A DNA stretch of 64,000 nucleotides from Pinus tabuliformis (lineage: Eukaryota; Streptophyta; Pinopsida; Pinales; Pinaceae), in NCBI GenBank assembly GCA_031772625.1, contig CM062808.1, positions 139,788,605 through 139,852,604 on the forward strand. The letters are read 5' to 3'. A program made the translations under genes and the position numbers. A model generated the notes under the pieces. It made no database searches. It had not been told where the DNA came from and saw only the letters and a list, made by a program, of their open reading frames with translations. Shown piece after piece: positions 1 through 10,018 of the stretch (position 1 is its first letter; each line of letters begins with the position of its first letter).

Positions 1-911
1 ATAGCTCTTTTCTGACCGTAAAAACAGGAAAAGATTGCCGGGTTTTTGTCGTTTCAAACTCGATACGGAAATAAAACGACGTGTCCTTGATCGCTTTTTA
101 CTTTTCAAGTCAGAGAGACTAATCATGAAAGTACTCCTTGGTCGTGAGATCAAGCGGTTCTCTCAGGTATTATTTTATACTTTTTCGGGCTTGGGAGACA
201 CAAATTTACGAAAAAGTTCACCGTGGAGTCTTCTTTTGTTTTTTCAGACTCTCTAAAAATGAAAAACGCCGAGTTTCTCCTATACTGGACTCGTTAAAAT
301 TTCACAGTAAAGGACCTGTTCGATTACAAACAGGAATGGACCACTCCTTCTTAGGGTCCGAATCTAAACTAAGTTGGACTCATCCGAAGGATGAGCTTAT
401 AATCAAGCATATGTTATCCTCCTCAAGCTTGTAAAAAATAAAGAGGTACTTGCCAGAAATGGTGGGGGAAAAGAGAGAAGAATGAACCAATTTGTCATCC
501 TTTGTTACAGAAGAACCTTATCATCGCTCTTGAACACGACACTTTCCATTCACCTGGGTTGGGAAATCCTTTGCCTTAAAAGTTGATCAAACCACTTTGA
601 AAGTCTTCAACCGTTTCCGGGTATTAACTTTGGGTCAATCGTCACCAAACCATCTGTCGTGTCGTTATGTGTTCAAGAGGTCTCTGCAAATAAACCATTC
701 ATATGCAAAATACTTGTCATCCATTTGACCATCCCTGAGTCAGTCCTCACAGCAACATTTCTTCAACTTGAACAATGATTTCGTGTTGTGGGCTTGCCTA
801 CAATGAGTCACTTTATATCGACATCAGCACATTATCTAGAAAGATGACTTAGAAATCGTCAGTACCTTGAAGTCTGCATGCATCAATGGCAGGTTTCTCG
901 CCTTTGACGAT

Positions 912-1150
912 AGTTTACATCATTGACTTTCGATCAAAGGATTCCGTGACGTGTTCGACATCAACTCATTCATTCACATTTCATGGATTGTACTGGGTAC
1001 TTTGAGAACCATTGACATCACTGGTGGTCTCTCTCACACTTGTTAACAGTTTACATCATTGACTGGTAATCAAGTGGTTTCTACCATGCTCGACATCAAC
1101 TCATTTATTTGCATGGATAGAATCGTACCAATTCGGGAAGTAGAAATGAA
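912..1150 (+). repeat. Diverged ~136-bp direct duplication
   Basis: AGTTTACATCATTGACT occurs at 912 and 1048, each followed by a related stretch containing CGACATCAACTCATT. The copies have diverged and look like local tandem duplication inside the element I 3' UTR. Confidence 0.55.
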
Positions 1151-1497
1151 GACCCTGGATCTAGTTTCCACCATCCAGGCTGCGAGGAGTTTTGTATTCA
1201 TTATATAGTAGACTAATCATAAACAGATGGCTGCGTCTATACTGTGTCTACAAAAGTCTATGATTGTGATGTACTCCAAAATCATTCTTGTATTAGAGCA
1301 GTAGTTAGATCATTAGTTAAAGTTTTCAATCTGAGTATGGGAATGCCTACCTCAGCGATGATATCATCTTATATATGTATTTTGTGTTGAATATTTGCAG
1401 GTTCTGACTGGGTCCTCCGCAAGATACTCCTTGAAATGATAAAGTACTTCACCCTTCCTAGATCATAAAAACCCTAATCTACTACAGGCTTCGCACT

Positions 1498-1509
1498 TTA
1501 GGGGGCAAT
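1498..1509 (+). other. Polypurine tract of element I
   Basis: A G-rich run (TTTAGGGGGCAA) lies immediately 5' of the LTR start TGTTACA, the expected place for the plus-strand primer of reverse transcription. Confidence 0.5.
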
Positions 1510-1510
1510 C

Positions 1511-2563
1511 TGTTACATTAAAAAATGTCACCATGACTATTTGCAGTTAGTATGGCTCCATCCACTGTCATACTATCCTCCTTGGCAAGCCTCATGCCTC
1601 TGCTTTCCATGACAAACTTCAAAAAAGAGAGAAAAGTCATTTAAAAGTCAATTATCTCTGGTACGCAGTTTCTCTTAGCCTCACCTGCGGGTACGCAACC
1701 CAAGTTCACAATACCTGCGTACTTGTACGCTCTGTATGTAAAGGGATGGGTGCGTAGTCCTGTAAAGGTCAAAAGGTGCAAGTTTCACTCCAAAAAAGTT
1801 ACTTGTGGTCATTTCTAGAGTCTTCTAGAAGTATGTTTGGCGTGTATGAAGCACCTCCAAATGGTTCATGTACCCCTACCAAAGAGGAACTTATCCCATC
1901 AATAGGGGAGCTATCCCATCCAAAGAGGGACTTATCCCATTGATGGTGGACCTGAATAACTTCCTATAGAGCACTATAAATACAGGCATTGGGCCAAAGG
2001 GAGGAGAGGTTGAAAGCTGAACATTCCTAAGGGTAGATGCTGCTGGAATTAGGACTTCCTTGTAGAAGCTTGTGAGGAGAGATTACCATCTTTACTTGTT
2101 TCCATTGGGAGGTGGGTGAGCTGATCAGAGTAAGGGAGAACTCTTGTGGACCCTGGGAGGAGCTTGCACAACACCAAGGTTCAGGTTGTAATGGTTCCTC
2201 TTGTTACCTTTTAATACAAATTAGTCCATTCTTCTCAACAATTTGTTATTAATGAGTTGTTTCATATACTCCTTGGTCTATATGTTAAATATGTTTTATT
2301 TTATGTGATATTCAGGTGCTATTTAATCGTTTGATTGTTGGTGAATGCAGGTTTCGAAGGGAAGGAGGAGCTCATCCGGATCAATGAAGCTGGACTACTA
2401 CAACAACGTTGGATTACAGGTAGGATCTAAACACTTGATTTCTCATATTGTAAAAGCATATTTAGAGAAGGATTGCTCTTATTTGTCTTGTTTGTCATTA
2501 GAGAGTCTTAGTCTTTCTAGGAAGGTCGGTTGTGTCCGCACTAACGACTCTTTCCGCGTGACA
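1511..2563 (+). mobile_element. 3' LTR of element I
   Basis: Starts TGTTACA after a purine tract and ends CGTGACA; about 1053 bp. Beyond 2563 a minus-strand copia coding sequence resumes in frame (Arg-Lys-Ala-Cys of the pre-integrase domain), which fixes the right border and shows that element I inserted into the copia element. Start, end and length resemble the LTR at 19978-21013 (1036 bp). Both carry a TATA box near the middle and an exon-like purine-rich block after TGCAGGT or GGCAGGT. Confidence 0.65.
1973..1982 (+). promoter_or_regulatory. TATA box of element I LTR
   Basis: ACTATAAATA lies in the middle of the LTR, the expected position of the U3/R promoter. Confidence 0.5.
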
Positions 2564-4840
2564 GCATGCTTTCCTTATTTGTGAAAAGCTTAGATGCCCC
2601 AACCTCCGATGCCATAGCTAGTGTTCATCATCCTTGCTTAGATAGCATTGTTGTTGTCCTTCTTCAAATACGTATAGATTATTTGGAGTTCTTTTACCTT
2701 TGATCACCGTTTTACCTGTATCAAGATCACGAACAAGACATCAATTTGTTCTAAATATCACCTCGGTTCCTTGATCACACATCTGGCTGACACTTAGAAG
2801 ATTATGTTTCAATCCATCAACATACAAAACATTTCCAGCCTTGACCTTTTCTTTTAACTGAGCAGTGCCTTTTCCTTTTATAGTTGTAGGAGTATCATTT
2901 CCAAAAGAAACTTTCTTTCCCTTTTCTAGAGCAGAATATGACTCAAGTTTTTCTTTATCACCTGTCATATGCTTCAAACATCCACTGTCAATGTACCATA
3001 GATTTTCCTGTCCCTCTGTATAGAATGCCATCCCACATCTTTTTGTTTGTGGTTCCTTTATTCTCCATGTTTTGGTGCTTGAGGCTTGTTCCTTTGTTTG
3101 CTGAAACCTGCTCCTGCATTCAGAATCTTCATGACCAAAGTTACTGCAAATAGAACATTCAACTTCATTTTCAAGAACCGAAAAGTTGTTATAGGTCCTT
3201 TTTGTAATCCCAGTCATACTTCTTTGTTTTTGAGCTTCTCAAGTCATGATCGTCTTATATGCAACACATTGAGCTGCTTTGTGACCAAAGTTATGGCAAG
3301 AAAAGCATTGTCCATTGAAGAAATTTCTGCGGTTATCAAATCTTCCGGCCAAACGATTGTAATTCCTATTGTCATTCATTCTTGAAGCAAATTGAGAGGA
3401 TTTTACCTGTGGCTGGTTGTAGCTTTTGTTCATCCTTAAGACAGATTGCCCCTGATTTGCCTGATAGTCTTTGTTTGTAATTGGTCCCTGCTTTACTTGG
3501 TGATCTCCATTGTGCTTTTGCTCATTCCTTCTTGCTGCATCAAGATAACTCTTTGAGGTGGATGCTTGAGAAGTTTCTCCATTATAGCCCAGACCTGTCT
3601 TGTTTAGAGGAGAGCGTTGTACATTGATGATCTCATCCAGAGTTTCAGATCCTTTGACAAACTTAAGATTAATAGCCTTTGTTTTCTCAATCTCTTTTCT
3701 AAGACCAACAATTTCGCCTTCTAACTTTTCAAGATATTTTTCTTTTTCATCAATTTGAAGTTGTAGAGTATCAATGATCCTATTCTTTTCTTCTATACAT
3801 GTCTTGAGTCTAGAAGTTTCTTCACAAAAGCTATCCACATCTATAGCATCCATGTAATCATCATCTTCAAATGCCATTAAGAGTTTATAGTCATTACCTC
3901 GTTCATCTTCGTCACTATTTGATAGACCATCACTATCTTCATGAGTGTAGTAGCTTTTCTTATTTGCAATCTGTTTCTTGTTCCATCTAGCAGGTTCCTT
4001 TCCTTTATCCTTATGAGGACATTTTGCAGCATAATGACCTACTCTTCCACAAGCAAAGCATTTAAAAGGTAACTTACCTCTGAACCTTCCAGTTCCCCTT
4101 TGAAGATTTCTGACAAAATTTGATTCTTCTTCTTCTTCTTCTGGCACGTGACTTGCTTCATAATAGTCTCCTTTGCCTGAAGCCTTGAAAGCAGCTTCTC
4201 TTCTGTCTGATGGACCTCCCTTTCTCATTTCATAAGCAGTTAGAATTCTGTGTAGCTGAGACATAGTAAGAATTTGTAGATTTTCCTTTTCTTCTATTGC
4301 AGACACTTTAGATTCAAACTTGGGGGACAATGATCTTAGAACTTTTTCAACCACAATAGCCTCTTTTATTTCTTCACCCAAGTTTTTCATGCAATTAACA
4401 ATCTCATCTACCCGAAGGAAATAGTTAGCCACACTTTCATCATTATACATTCTGAGATTCTCATACTGAATCTTGAGGGTTTGAAGTTTAGCACGCTTTA
4501 CGTGTTCATCTCCTTCGTAGCTCAAGACAATCTTGTCCCATATTTATTTTGCGGATTTATATTGCATAACCTTCATGAATTCTGTTTGAGATAAGCATCC
4601 CAGCAGAGTATTGACTGCTTTAGCATTTGTTTCATATTTCTTCTTTTCAGCCGTATCTGTAGGAGTAGCTGAAGGAAAAGTGTAGCTTGTATCTATGATA
4701 TCCCAAACTTCTGTACCAAGAGATTGAAGATAGGCAGTAACTCTTACCTTCCAATAATTGAAGTTTGTCCCATCAAAAATTGGTGGCTTGATTGATGCTT
4801 CCCTCTCGTAGTTGCTCGTGATGAATGATCTTCCTTCAAG
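2564..4840 (-). pseudogene. gag-pol: copia gag-protease-pre-integrase, broken
   Basis: One reading frame runs from about 4840 to 2564 with four in-frame stops: TAA near 4543, TGA at 3239-3241, TGA at 2741-2743, and a TAG just before Leu-Trp-His-Arg-Arg-Leu-Gly-His. In order: a copia gag start (Phe-Asp-Gly-Thr-Asn-Phe-Asn-Tyr-Trp), UBN2-like gag (about 4700-4250), a CCHC knuckle near 4020 (CFACGRVGHYAAKC), an acidic stretch, a coiled coil (about 3850-3640), the KTGLGY motif, a CCHC near 3280 (CFSCHNFGHKAAQC), a CCHC-like knuckle near 3150 (CSICSNFGHEDSEC), and an aspartic protease Trp-Tyr-Ile-Asp-Ser-Gly-Cys near 2990. The protein would form particles and self-process. No clear ATG remains at the start. 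Integrase, RT and RNase H are absent. Confidence 0.85.
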
Positions 4841-4860
4841 CGATCAAGCTTCTCTGAAGG

Positions 4861-4876
4861 ACCTACTCTGATACCA
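4861..4876 (-). other. Primer binding site (tRNA-Met type)
   Basis: The minus strand reads TGGTATCAGAGTAGGT two bases after the LTR end CCAACA. This matches the usual copia primer site TGGTATCAGAGC, complementary to initiator tRNA-Met. Confidence 0.85.
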
Positions 4877-5264
4877 ATTGTTGGAAATAATACTGAGAGG
4901 GGGGGTGAATCAGTATTATCAAGTTCTTTTAATAAATCTTCCTTATTTATTCTTTGAATTATTTTTGCATGTCAGTACCATAAAATAATGAGCATGAACA
5001 AAGAAAACAGATAGTCACACCAAAGAACACAAGATGTAAGGTGGAAACCCAATGTGGGTGAAAACCACCTGCTGCAATATGTCTCTATCTTCTTTCAAAT
5101 TAGTAACTCCTTTTACAATGGTTTTGTACTGGTGCAGTCCTTTACCAGTACACAGGCTGCAACCTGCAGAGAGCTACAACTCTCTCTCGTTTTCCAGTCT
5201 CTCCTGGAAGGGAGCTACAACCCCCTACTTCTTTTCTTTCAAGGACCACTTTTCATAAATTTTC

Positions 5265-5850
5265 AAACTGCGCCTTCTATGGTGCCGCAACCACCGCACC
5301 TGCACCTTCTGTGGTGCCTCTGCACTGCGCCTTCTGTGGCGCCTCTGCAATGCGCCTTCTGTGGCGCCTCTGCAATGCGCCTTCTGTGGCGCCTCCGCAT
5401 TGTGCCTTCCGTGGCACCTCTATGGCGTCTCCGCACTGCGCCTTCTGTGGCGCCTCCGCACTGCGCCTTCTGTGGCGTCTCCGCACTGCGCCTTCTGTGG
5501 CGCCTCCGCACTGCGCCTTCTGTGGCGCCTCTGTGGCGTCTCCGCACTGCGCCTTCTGTGGCGTCTCCGCACTGTGCCTTCTGTGGTGCCTCAGTGGTGT
5601 CTCCGAACTGCGCCTTCTGTGGCGCGTCTCTGGCGTCTCCACACTGTGCCTTCTGTGGTGCCTCCGCACTGCGCCTTCTGTGCTGCCTCCACACTGTGCC
5701 TTCTGTGGCGCCTCTGTGGCGTCTCCGCACTGCATCTTCTGTGGCACCTCCGCACTGCGCCTTCTGTGGCGCCTCTGTGGCATCTCCGCACTGTGCCTTC
5801 TGTGGCGCCTCCGCACTACGCCTTCTGTGGCGCCTCCGCACTTCTGCAGC
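5265..5850. repeat. 25-bp GC-rich minisatellite in the LTR leader
   Basis: About 20 copies of a unit built on GCCTCCGCACTGCGCCTTCT plus GTGGC, with some 13-bp partial units (GCCTCTGTGGCGT). The period of 25 is not a multiple of three and the unit lacks stops, so long open frames appear in several frames on both strands. These are repeat artefacts, not genes. Confidence 0.9.
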
Positions 5851-5990
5851 TGCAGCGCTCGAGAGATCACCCTTCACAGATTCGCTTTCAACTTCCCTTT
5901 CATAGATCAAACTTTTAAAATAATAACCCCATATTTCAGATCTTAAGATATTCGATTTGCAAGAATGAATTAGCCAAGTGATCTCCTTTG

Positions 5991-6000
5991 CTTTATATAG
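5991..6000 (-). promoter_or_regulatory. TATA box of the SIRE-like LTR
   Basis: The minus strand reads CTATATAAAG. Transcription would run leftward through the 25-bp minisatellite into gag. Confidence 0.6.
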
Positions 6001-6075
6001 GCTTAGGCCTTTCACAATACCACGGGCCAAAACCATAGGATCAAAAACTGTTGGACTAATACCATGAACCAACCA

Positions 6076-6262
6076 CCATGGACCAAAGGTAAGTTCTCCA
6101 ACATATACGCGCTTTTCCTCATAGGTTCAAATACCAAGGACTAACTACCATGGACCAAAGGTAAGTTCTCCAACATATACGCGCTTTTCCTCATAGGTTC
6201 AAATACCAAGGACTAACTACCATGGACCAAAGGTAAGTTCTCCATCATATATGCGCTTTTCC
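6076..6262. repeat. 72-bp tandem repeat in LTR U3
   Basis: CCATGGACCAAAGGTAAG starts at 6076, 6148 and 6220: two full copies and a partial third, nearly identical. They lie upstream of the minus-strand TATA box, where enhancer-like repeats are common. Confidence 0.9.
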
Positions 6263-6390
6263 TTGCATGAAAGTGCGTGAACTTTTTCTCTACATGAAAT
6301 AAACTTTTCTCTGCATAAAAGTGCGTGAACTTTTCTCTACATGAAATAAACTTTTCTCTACATAAAAGTGCGTGAACTTTTCTCTACACT
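6263..6390. repeat. 47-48-bp tandem repeat in LTR U3
   Basis: GTGCGTGAACTTTT recurs at 6273, 6320 and 6368, separated by CTCTACATGAAATAAACTTT. Confidence 0.85.
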
Positions 6391-6473
6391 ATAATTTATT
6401 ATCTGAGATGAGTGGGTTGCCATCAAGTACAACATATGTATCATAAAGCCATACCAGAATCATAATGCCAACA

Positions 6474-7755
6474 AAATCTCCTCTAATTGAGCTCCAAAAA
6501 TCGCAAGTGTACAAGGGTGAAATTTATTCACTCCAAGGTAAAAGTGAAAAGTAAATTGTTTTTACCAATTGGCCCTTTTATAAACTCTTTTTGGAAAATT
6601 AGGGTTTTAGGTTTTTGTGAAAATTAGGTTTTAGGTATATTTTTGAATATTTTATGTGTATTTATGTCAAAAGTCACTTTTGGAGTCATCTTTAATCTCT
6701 TTTTTGACTTTCGAAACATGAAAAGATTTCTGAGCTCTTGTCACTTCAAACTCGTTAAAGGCTACAAAGTGTCATCTACCTAGTATAAGTTTACCCCTTT
6801 TACGAACTGGGATAGATTACTTACAAAAAAGGTATACATTGATCTATCATGGTCAATAGGTTCCCTTGGGTATTATTTTCTACCTTTTTGGATTCAAGTG
6901 AAAAATTTATGAAAAGGGACCTTTGGAGTTTTCTTTTCTGTGTCTTTTTAAAACTCTCTAAATATGAAAAAGAATCTGAGTTTTACCTATGTCAGACTCG
7001 TTAAACCCTGCCGGCATTAGACTTGTCATCATGATGAGACTGAGCTTCTCCTTCCTAGGGCTCATTAAAATTTACTAGGTCGGATTCGTTCGAAGGACAA
7101 ACTTATATTACAAGCATATGCTATCCCCTTCAAGTTTGTGTTTCAAAAATAATTGGGGTACTCGCCAGAAATGGTGGGGGAAAAATTTGGAAGCATTCTA
7201 TTGGTTGTATTAATTATTACGACAACTTGTCACTCTTGAACATCGACACTCTTTCTGCTTCGTGTTGGGTTGGGATATCCTCACTTCATCTTTGGCATTC
7301 AGGGTTTTGGGTTATCCATTTTGCCTCATTCCATCTGATCCTTGTTGCATTATCATGACCTTTGATCCCTTAGTACCAAAATGCTGCCAAACTCTGGAGT
7401 CATGTCGCCGATATGTTTAAGAGCTTAATCCTTCTACAGTTTGTATCCTTACACACCTTCCTCAGATTCTCTGCATCATCCAAATTATTATTGTTCCTTT
7501 GTCTCACGTCGATGATGTGGGAAACATTATGGCCCTCCTTCAACTGATCGCTTCCTGTTGACTTCAACTGATTATCCGGGAAATTGATCTAGATACTCCT
7601 TTCTGGTACCTTGGAGCTTACATGCCTTAATGGCAAGTTCTTCGCATTCGATGATAGGCTTTCATTATTTTCCATCGATCTGGTTATTTCATGGGTGTTC
7701 GACTTCAAATCATTCTTCACACTTCATGGATTGTACTAGAAATACCTTGAGAACC
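6474..7755 (+). mobile_element. 3' UTR of gypsy-type element J
   Basis: AT-rich, no convincing coding region. From about 6690 it aligns by eye with 1-1010 and ends at the shared word GAGAACC. There element B is inserted (TGTTGTGG starts at 7756), while the related copy at 1010 continues uninterrupted. This marks B as younger than J. Confidence 0.55.
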
Positions 7756-7989
7756 TGTTGTGGCCACCAACAACCCCCCTCCTTCTTTAAGTATTAGCAA
7801 TAACACTAAAGAAGTGGGGACCCTTAGTAAAAAATTCAAAAAGTTTTATAATTTTTTTTGTATTATACTCCTTAAAATATATCACACGGAGAAGAGTAAA
7901 ACATTTCTTTATGAGCACAATAAAAAACTGCAAAGAAGTGACGCGAAATTCATCACATTGCATACATTAAGAAGCACCCATAAATAAAA

Positions 7990-8240
7990 CAAATCTCCGA
8001 TGGCCAATATGCGACATCGCATATCACAACATCGCATATCGCAACATCGCATAAACAACACACAATAACTTAACAAATTGCAACGATCTGCGATCTGCGA
8101 TCTTGCGATAAGCGCGATCTGCGATCTTGCGATAAGCGCGATGCTGCGATTCTGTGATAAACTGATCAGGAAACTCTGCAATGACACATCTTGATAATGC
8201 GATCCGCGATGCTGCGATGCGAGTCGCAGAAATCACCCAT
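7990..8240. repeat. GCGAT-rich repeat block in B LTR
   Basis: Dense GCGAT/ATCGC words, including tandem GATCTGCGATCTTGCGATAA units (about 8086-8150). The matching block in the 3' LTR (about 17375-17465) has one more unit. CpG-rich in an otherwise AT-rich LTR. Confidence 0.8.
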
Positions 8241-9191
8241 CGCAAATTTTCCTCGGCTCAACATTCAAGAAAAGTTGTCCCTAAACCAAAAAATCGGGCG
8301 CACGCCTTAAAAGAAATTAATGAATGTACGCCAAAGTATTCATGAAGGACAGTTTTGTGTTTTTCGAAGAGTCAGTTCACTATGGGTGTCATGATTTTAT
8401 ACATTCGTAGAGCTTAGAGCTTTCGTGTCAAAATTTATTATCATTACTCTTTTCCTTTGCGTGAACTGCAGGAATAAAAAACAGGAAACAACATGAAGCA
8501 ATGTGCAGGAAATATCTAAGGAAAAAGGGAAAGCATCAATGCTCGGAGAACAGAGAAGAGATGTCCTCATAAACAGATACCGCATGCAACAGAAACGCAG
8601 ATTTCAGAGTATTACTGAACAGATGCTGATATCAATAGGCAATTCGACACTCAAGGTCAAAAGCTCACAAAAGCAGCATGTTTACAAAATTCTGAAAGCT
8701 TATGCCTAGTAAAGGGAAAAGTGCTAAAGGCGGAAAATGCACCAGAAAGGCCCGGATCAAAGAACGGAGGCAGTTTTCGATGCGCGATTAGCTAAGAAAA
8801 TTGTTCAGAAAGCAAAGTCCCTAATTTTCTTAGTCATCCACAAGTCCAGAAACCAAGATAGCAAAAGAAGAAGCAATTTGAGAGAAATTTGGGTTGTCAC
8901 CAAGTATATACGTAGTAAATTCGCCCAGCCAGAGGATGATTCCCAAAAATATCTTTTAGTTTACTAGAAAGTGGTGCCAGCGCTTGCCATTTCTATTTGT
9001 GTAGCTCAAGCAAAAGCAGAAAACAACCATCCGACTCTTCCCAGGCAAATGTTGCATGCTCGCAACATTAAGGAGCAAATGCAGAAATAGTTAGGAATTA
9101 GATTCAATTTTTAGAAATAAGTCTGTTTAGGTAAAGGGAGGTCATTTAAACTGTATCCTAAATTTATGTAATTAAGTTATTTAGTTAGCAG

Positions 9192-9198
9192 TATTTAA
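9192..9198 (+). promoter_or_regulatory. TATA-like box of B LTR
   Basis: TATTTAAA lies just before an 8-bp perfect hairpin (9200-9224). It is the best promoter candidate in the LTR. Confidence 0.45.
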
Positions 9199-9199
9199 A

Positions 9200-9224
9200 C
9201 CCTTCTCATGCATTTAGAGAAGGG
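9200..9224 (+). other. Stem-loop at predicted transcript start of B
   Basis: CCCTTCTC at 9200-9207 pairs perfectly with GAGAAGGG at 9217-9224 around a 9-nt loop, directly downstream of the TATA-like box. Confidence 0.6.
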
Positions 9225-9988
9225 TCCAGAAATTTGTCAAAAACGTGTCCTCAGAACATGCACTTCTGCACCCTCAGAGGAGGTTTTGATGAATGAATGA
9301 ATCAAGGTTTATTAATGTTTGCATTTGATATCTGCTATTGATGTTGCACTTCTGTACTCTTGGTAGATATTAGAACAAGGAGAGATAAATCATTGTTGCT
9401 TGAAGCTTATGAGTAGGACCAGTCATAAATGGTACTTTTATCTCTTGGCCATTTCTGCTTATATTCTTAAAGTGATATACAGTTTTTAGTTGTTTATATG
9501 TTATTGCATGAATGTTTGAGTTACCATTTGGCACTTTTGTATGGTGGAGCTATTTATTTATGTTTGATATATGAATAACTTATTATGCGATATGCTGTTC
9601 ACAACTGTTTTGCCTAACTTTTTATGCAAAGTGGTTCATCTTCATTGATTTCCATTCTTATGATAGCTGAATGATCTTTATTACCAGTTATTATTTGAAA
9701 TCTCTTTAGATCGCATAATAGAAGAAATACATCCCGGGTTAGCATAGATTAGATGTGCTGTTTTCATTATATTACAATAGCATAGAATTAGATTAAAGTA
9801 GCTTAGATTAGAACTCTTAGATCAGCATCATCCAACTCTGCACAAACACACACCCTTAGATTGGGAAACTAGTCCCATTATCCCCAGTCGGACCCGCTAT
9901 ACCAAACGGATAAGGAGCTGCCAACCAAGGTCCGGACCGGGCGGGTATCCCCCTTGTTTTCGATCCGATTTTCAAGGCTTCAACATAT

Positions 9989-10006
9989 TTGGCGCTATAA
10001 GGAGGG
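9989..10006 (+). other. Primer binding site of B (diverged)
   Basis: TTGGCGCTATAAGGAGGG begins 3 nt after the LTR end. The first seven bases match the tRNA-Asp-type site (TGGCGCC...) used by Athila/Tat elements; the rest is diverged. Confidence 0.5.
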
Positions 10007-10018
10007 CTTGAACTATGA

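Larger units (their letters stand above)
1..1510 (+). mobile_element. Long 3' UTR of gypsy-type element I
   Basis: Non-coding stretch that resembles 6690-7755 in many blocks: the ACTCGTTAAAA and CTCAAGCTTGTAAAAAAT words, the GCCAGAAATGGTGGGGGAAAA block near 460, and a block ending in TTTGAGAACC near 1010. It ends in a purine-rich tract (TTTAGGGGGCAA, about 1498-1509) directly before an LTR that starts TGTTACA, so I read it as the 3' untranslated region of an element whose coding part lies left of the window. Short ORFs here show no family resemblance. Confidence 0.6.
2564..6473 (-). mobile_element. SIRE/Maximus-like Ty1/copia element, truncated
   Basis: Minus-strand element with 5' LTR (6473 down to 4879), initiator-tRNA-Met-type primer site, long gag, protease, and only the start of the pre-integrase domain. 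The rest of pol is cut off at 2564 by the LTR of element I. The large gag with an acidic Asp/Ser segment, a long coiled coil and a Lys-Thr-Gly-Leu-Gly-Tyr motif is typical of the SIRE/Maximus lineage. Confidence 0.8.
4879..6473 (-). mobile_element. 5' LTR of the SIRE-like element
   Basis: On the plus strand it runs TGTTGG...CCAACA; on the coding (minus) strand it likewise starts TGTTGG and ends CCAACA, 1595 bp. It carries a minus-strand TATA box near 5991-6000. Upstream of that, in U3, lie 72-bp and 47-bp tandem repeats; downstream, in the transcribed leader, lies a 25-bp minisatellite. A poly-G stretch near the U5 end is also common in this lineage. Confidence 0.8.
7756..9985 (+). mobile_element. 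5' LTR of element B (2.23 kb)
   Basis: Starts TGTTGTGGCCACCAACA and ends CAACA at 9981-9985, followed by a primer-site-like TTGGCGC. The first 686 bp are repeated at 17041-17752; the remainder (8442-9985) has no second copy here. TATA near 9192. Two short plus-strand ORFs (8503-8709, 8737-8967) sit in U3 without recognisable similarity. Confidence 0.8.

Noticed and set aside
2345-2584. Short plus-strand ORF of 79 codons at the LTR/copia border
   Set aside because: It spans the LTR end and copia sequence on the opposite strand; incidental.
5054-6072. Several long overlapping ORFs on both strands (up to 283 codons) with Cys/Ala or Arg/His-rich repeats
   Set aside because: They are read-throughs of the stop-free 25-bp minisatellite in a copia LTR; the period is not a multiple of three and all frames look alike.
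8503-8967. Two small in-phase basic ORFs in the B LTR
   Set aside because: No family resemblance, several stops between them, and no second LTR copy to test conservation; not called as genes.
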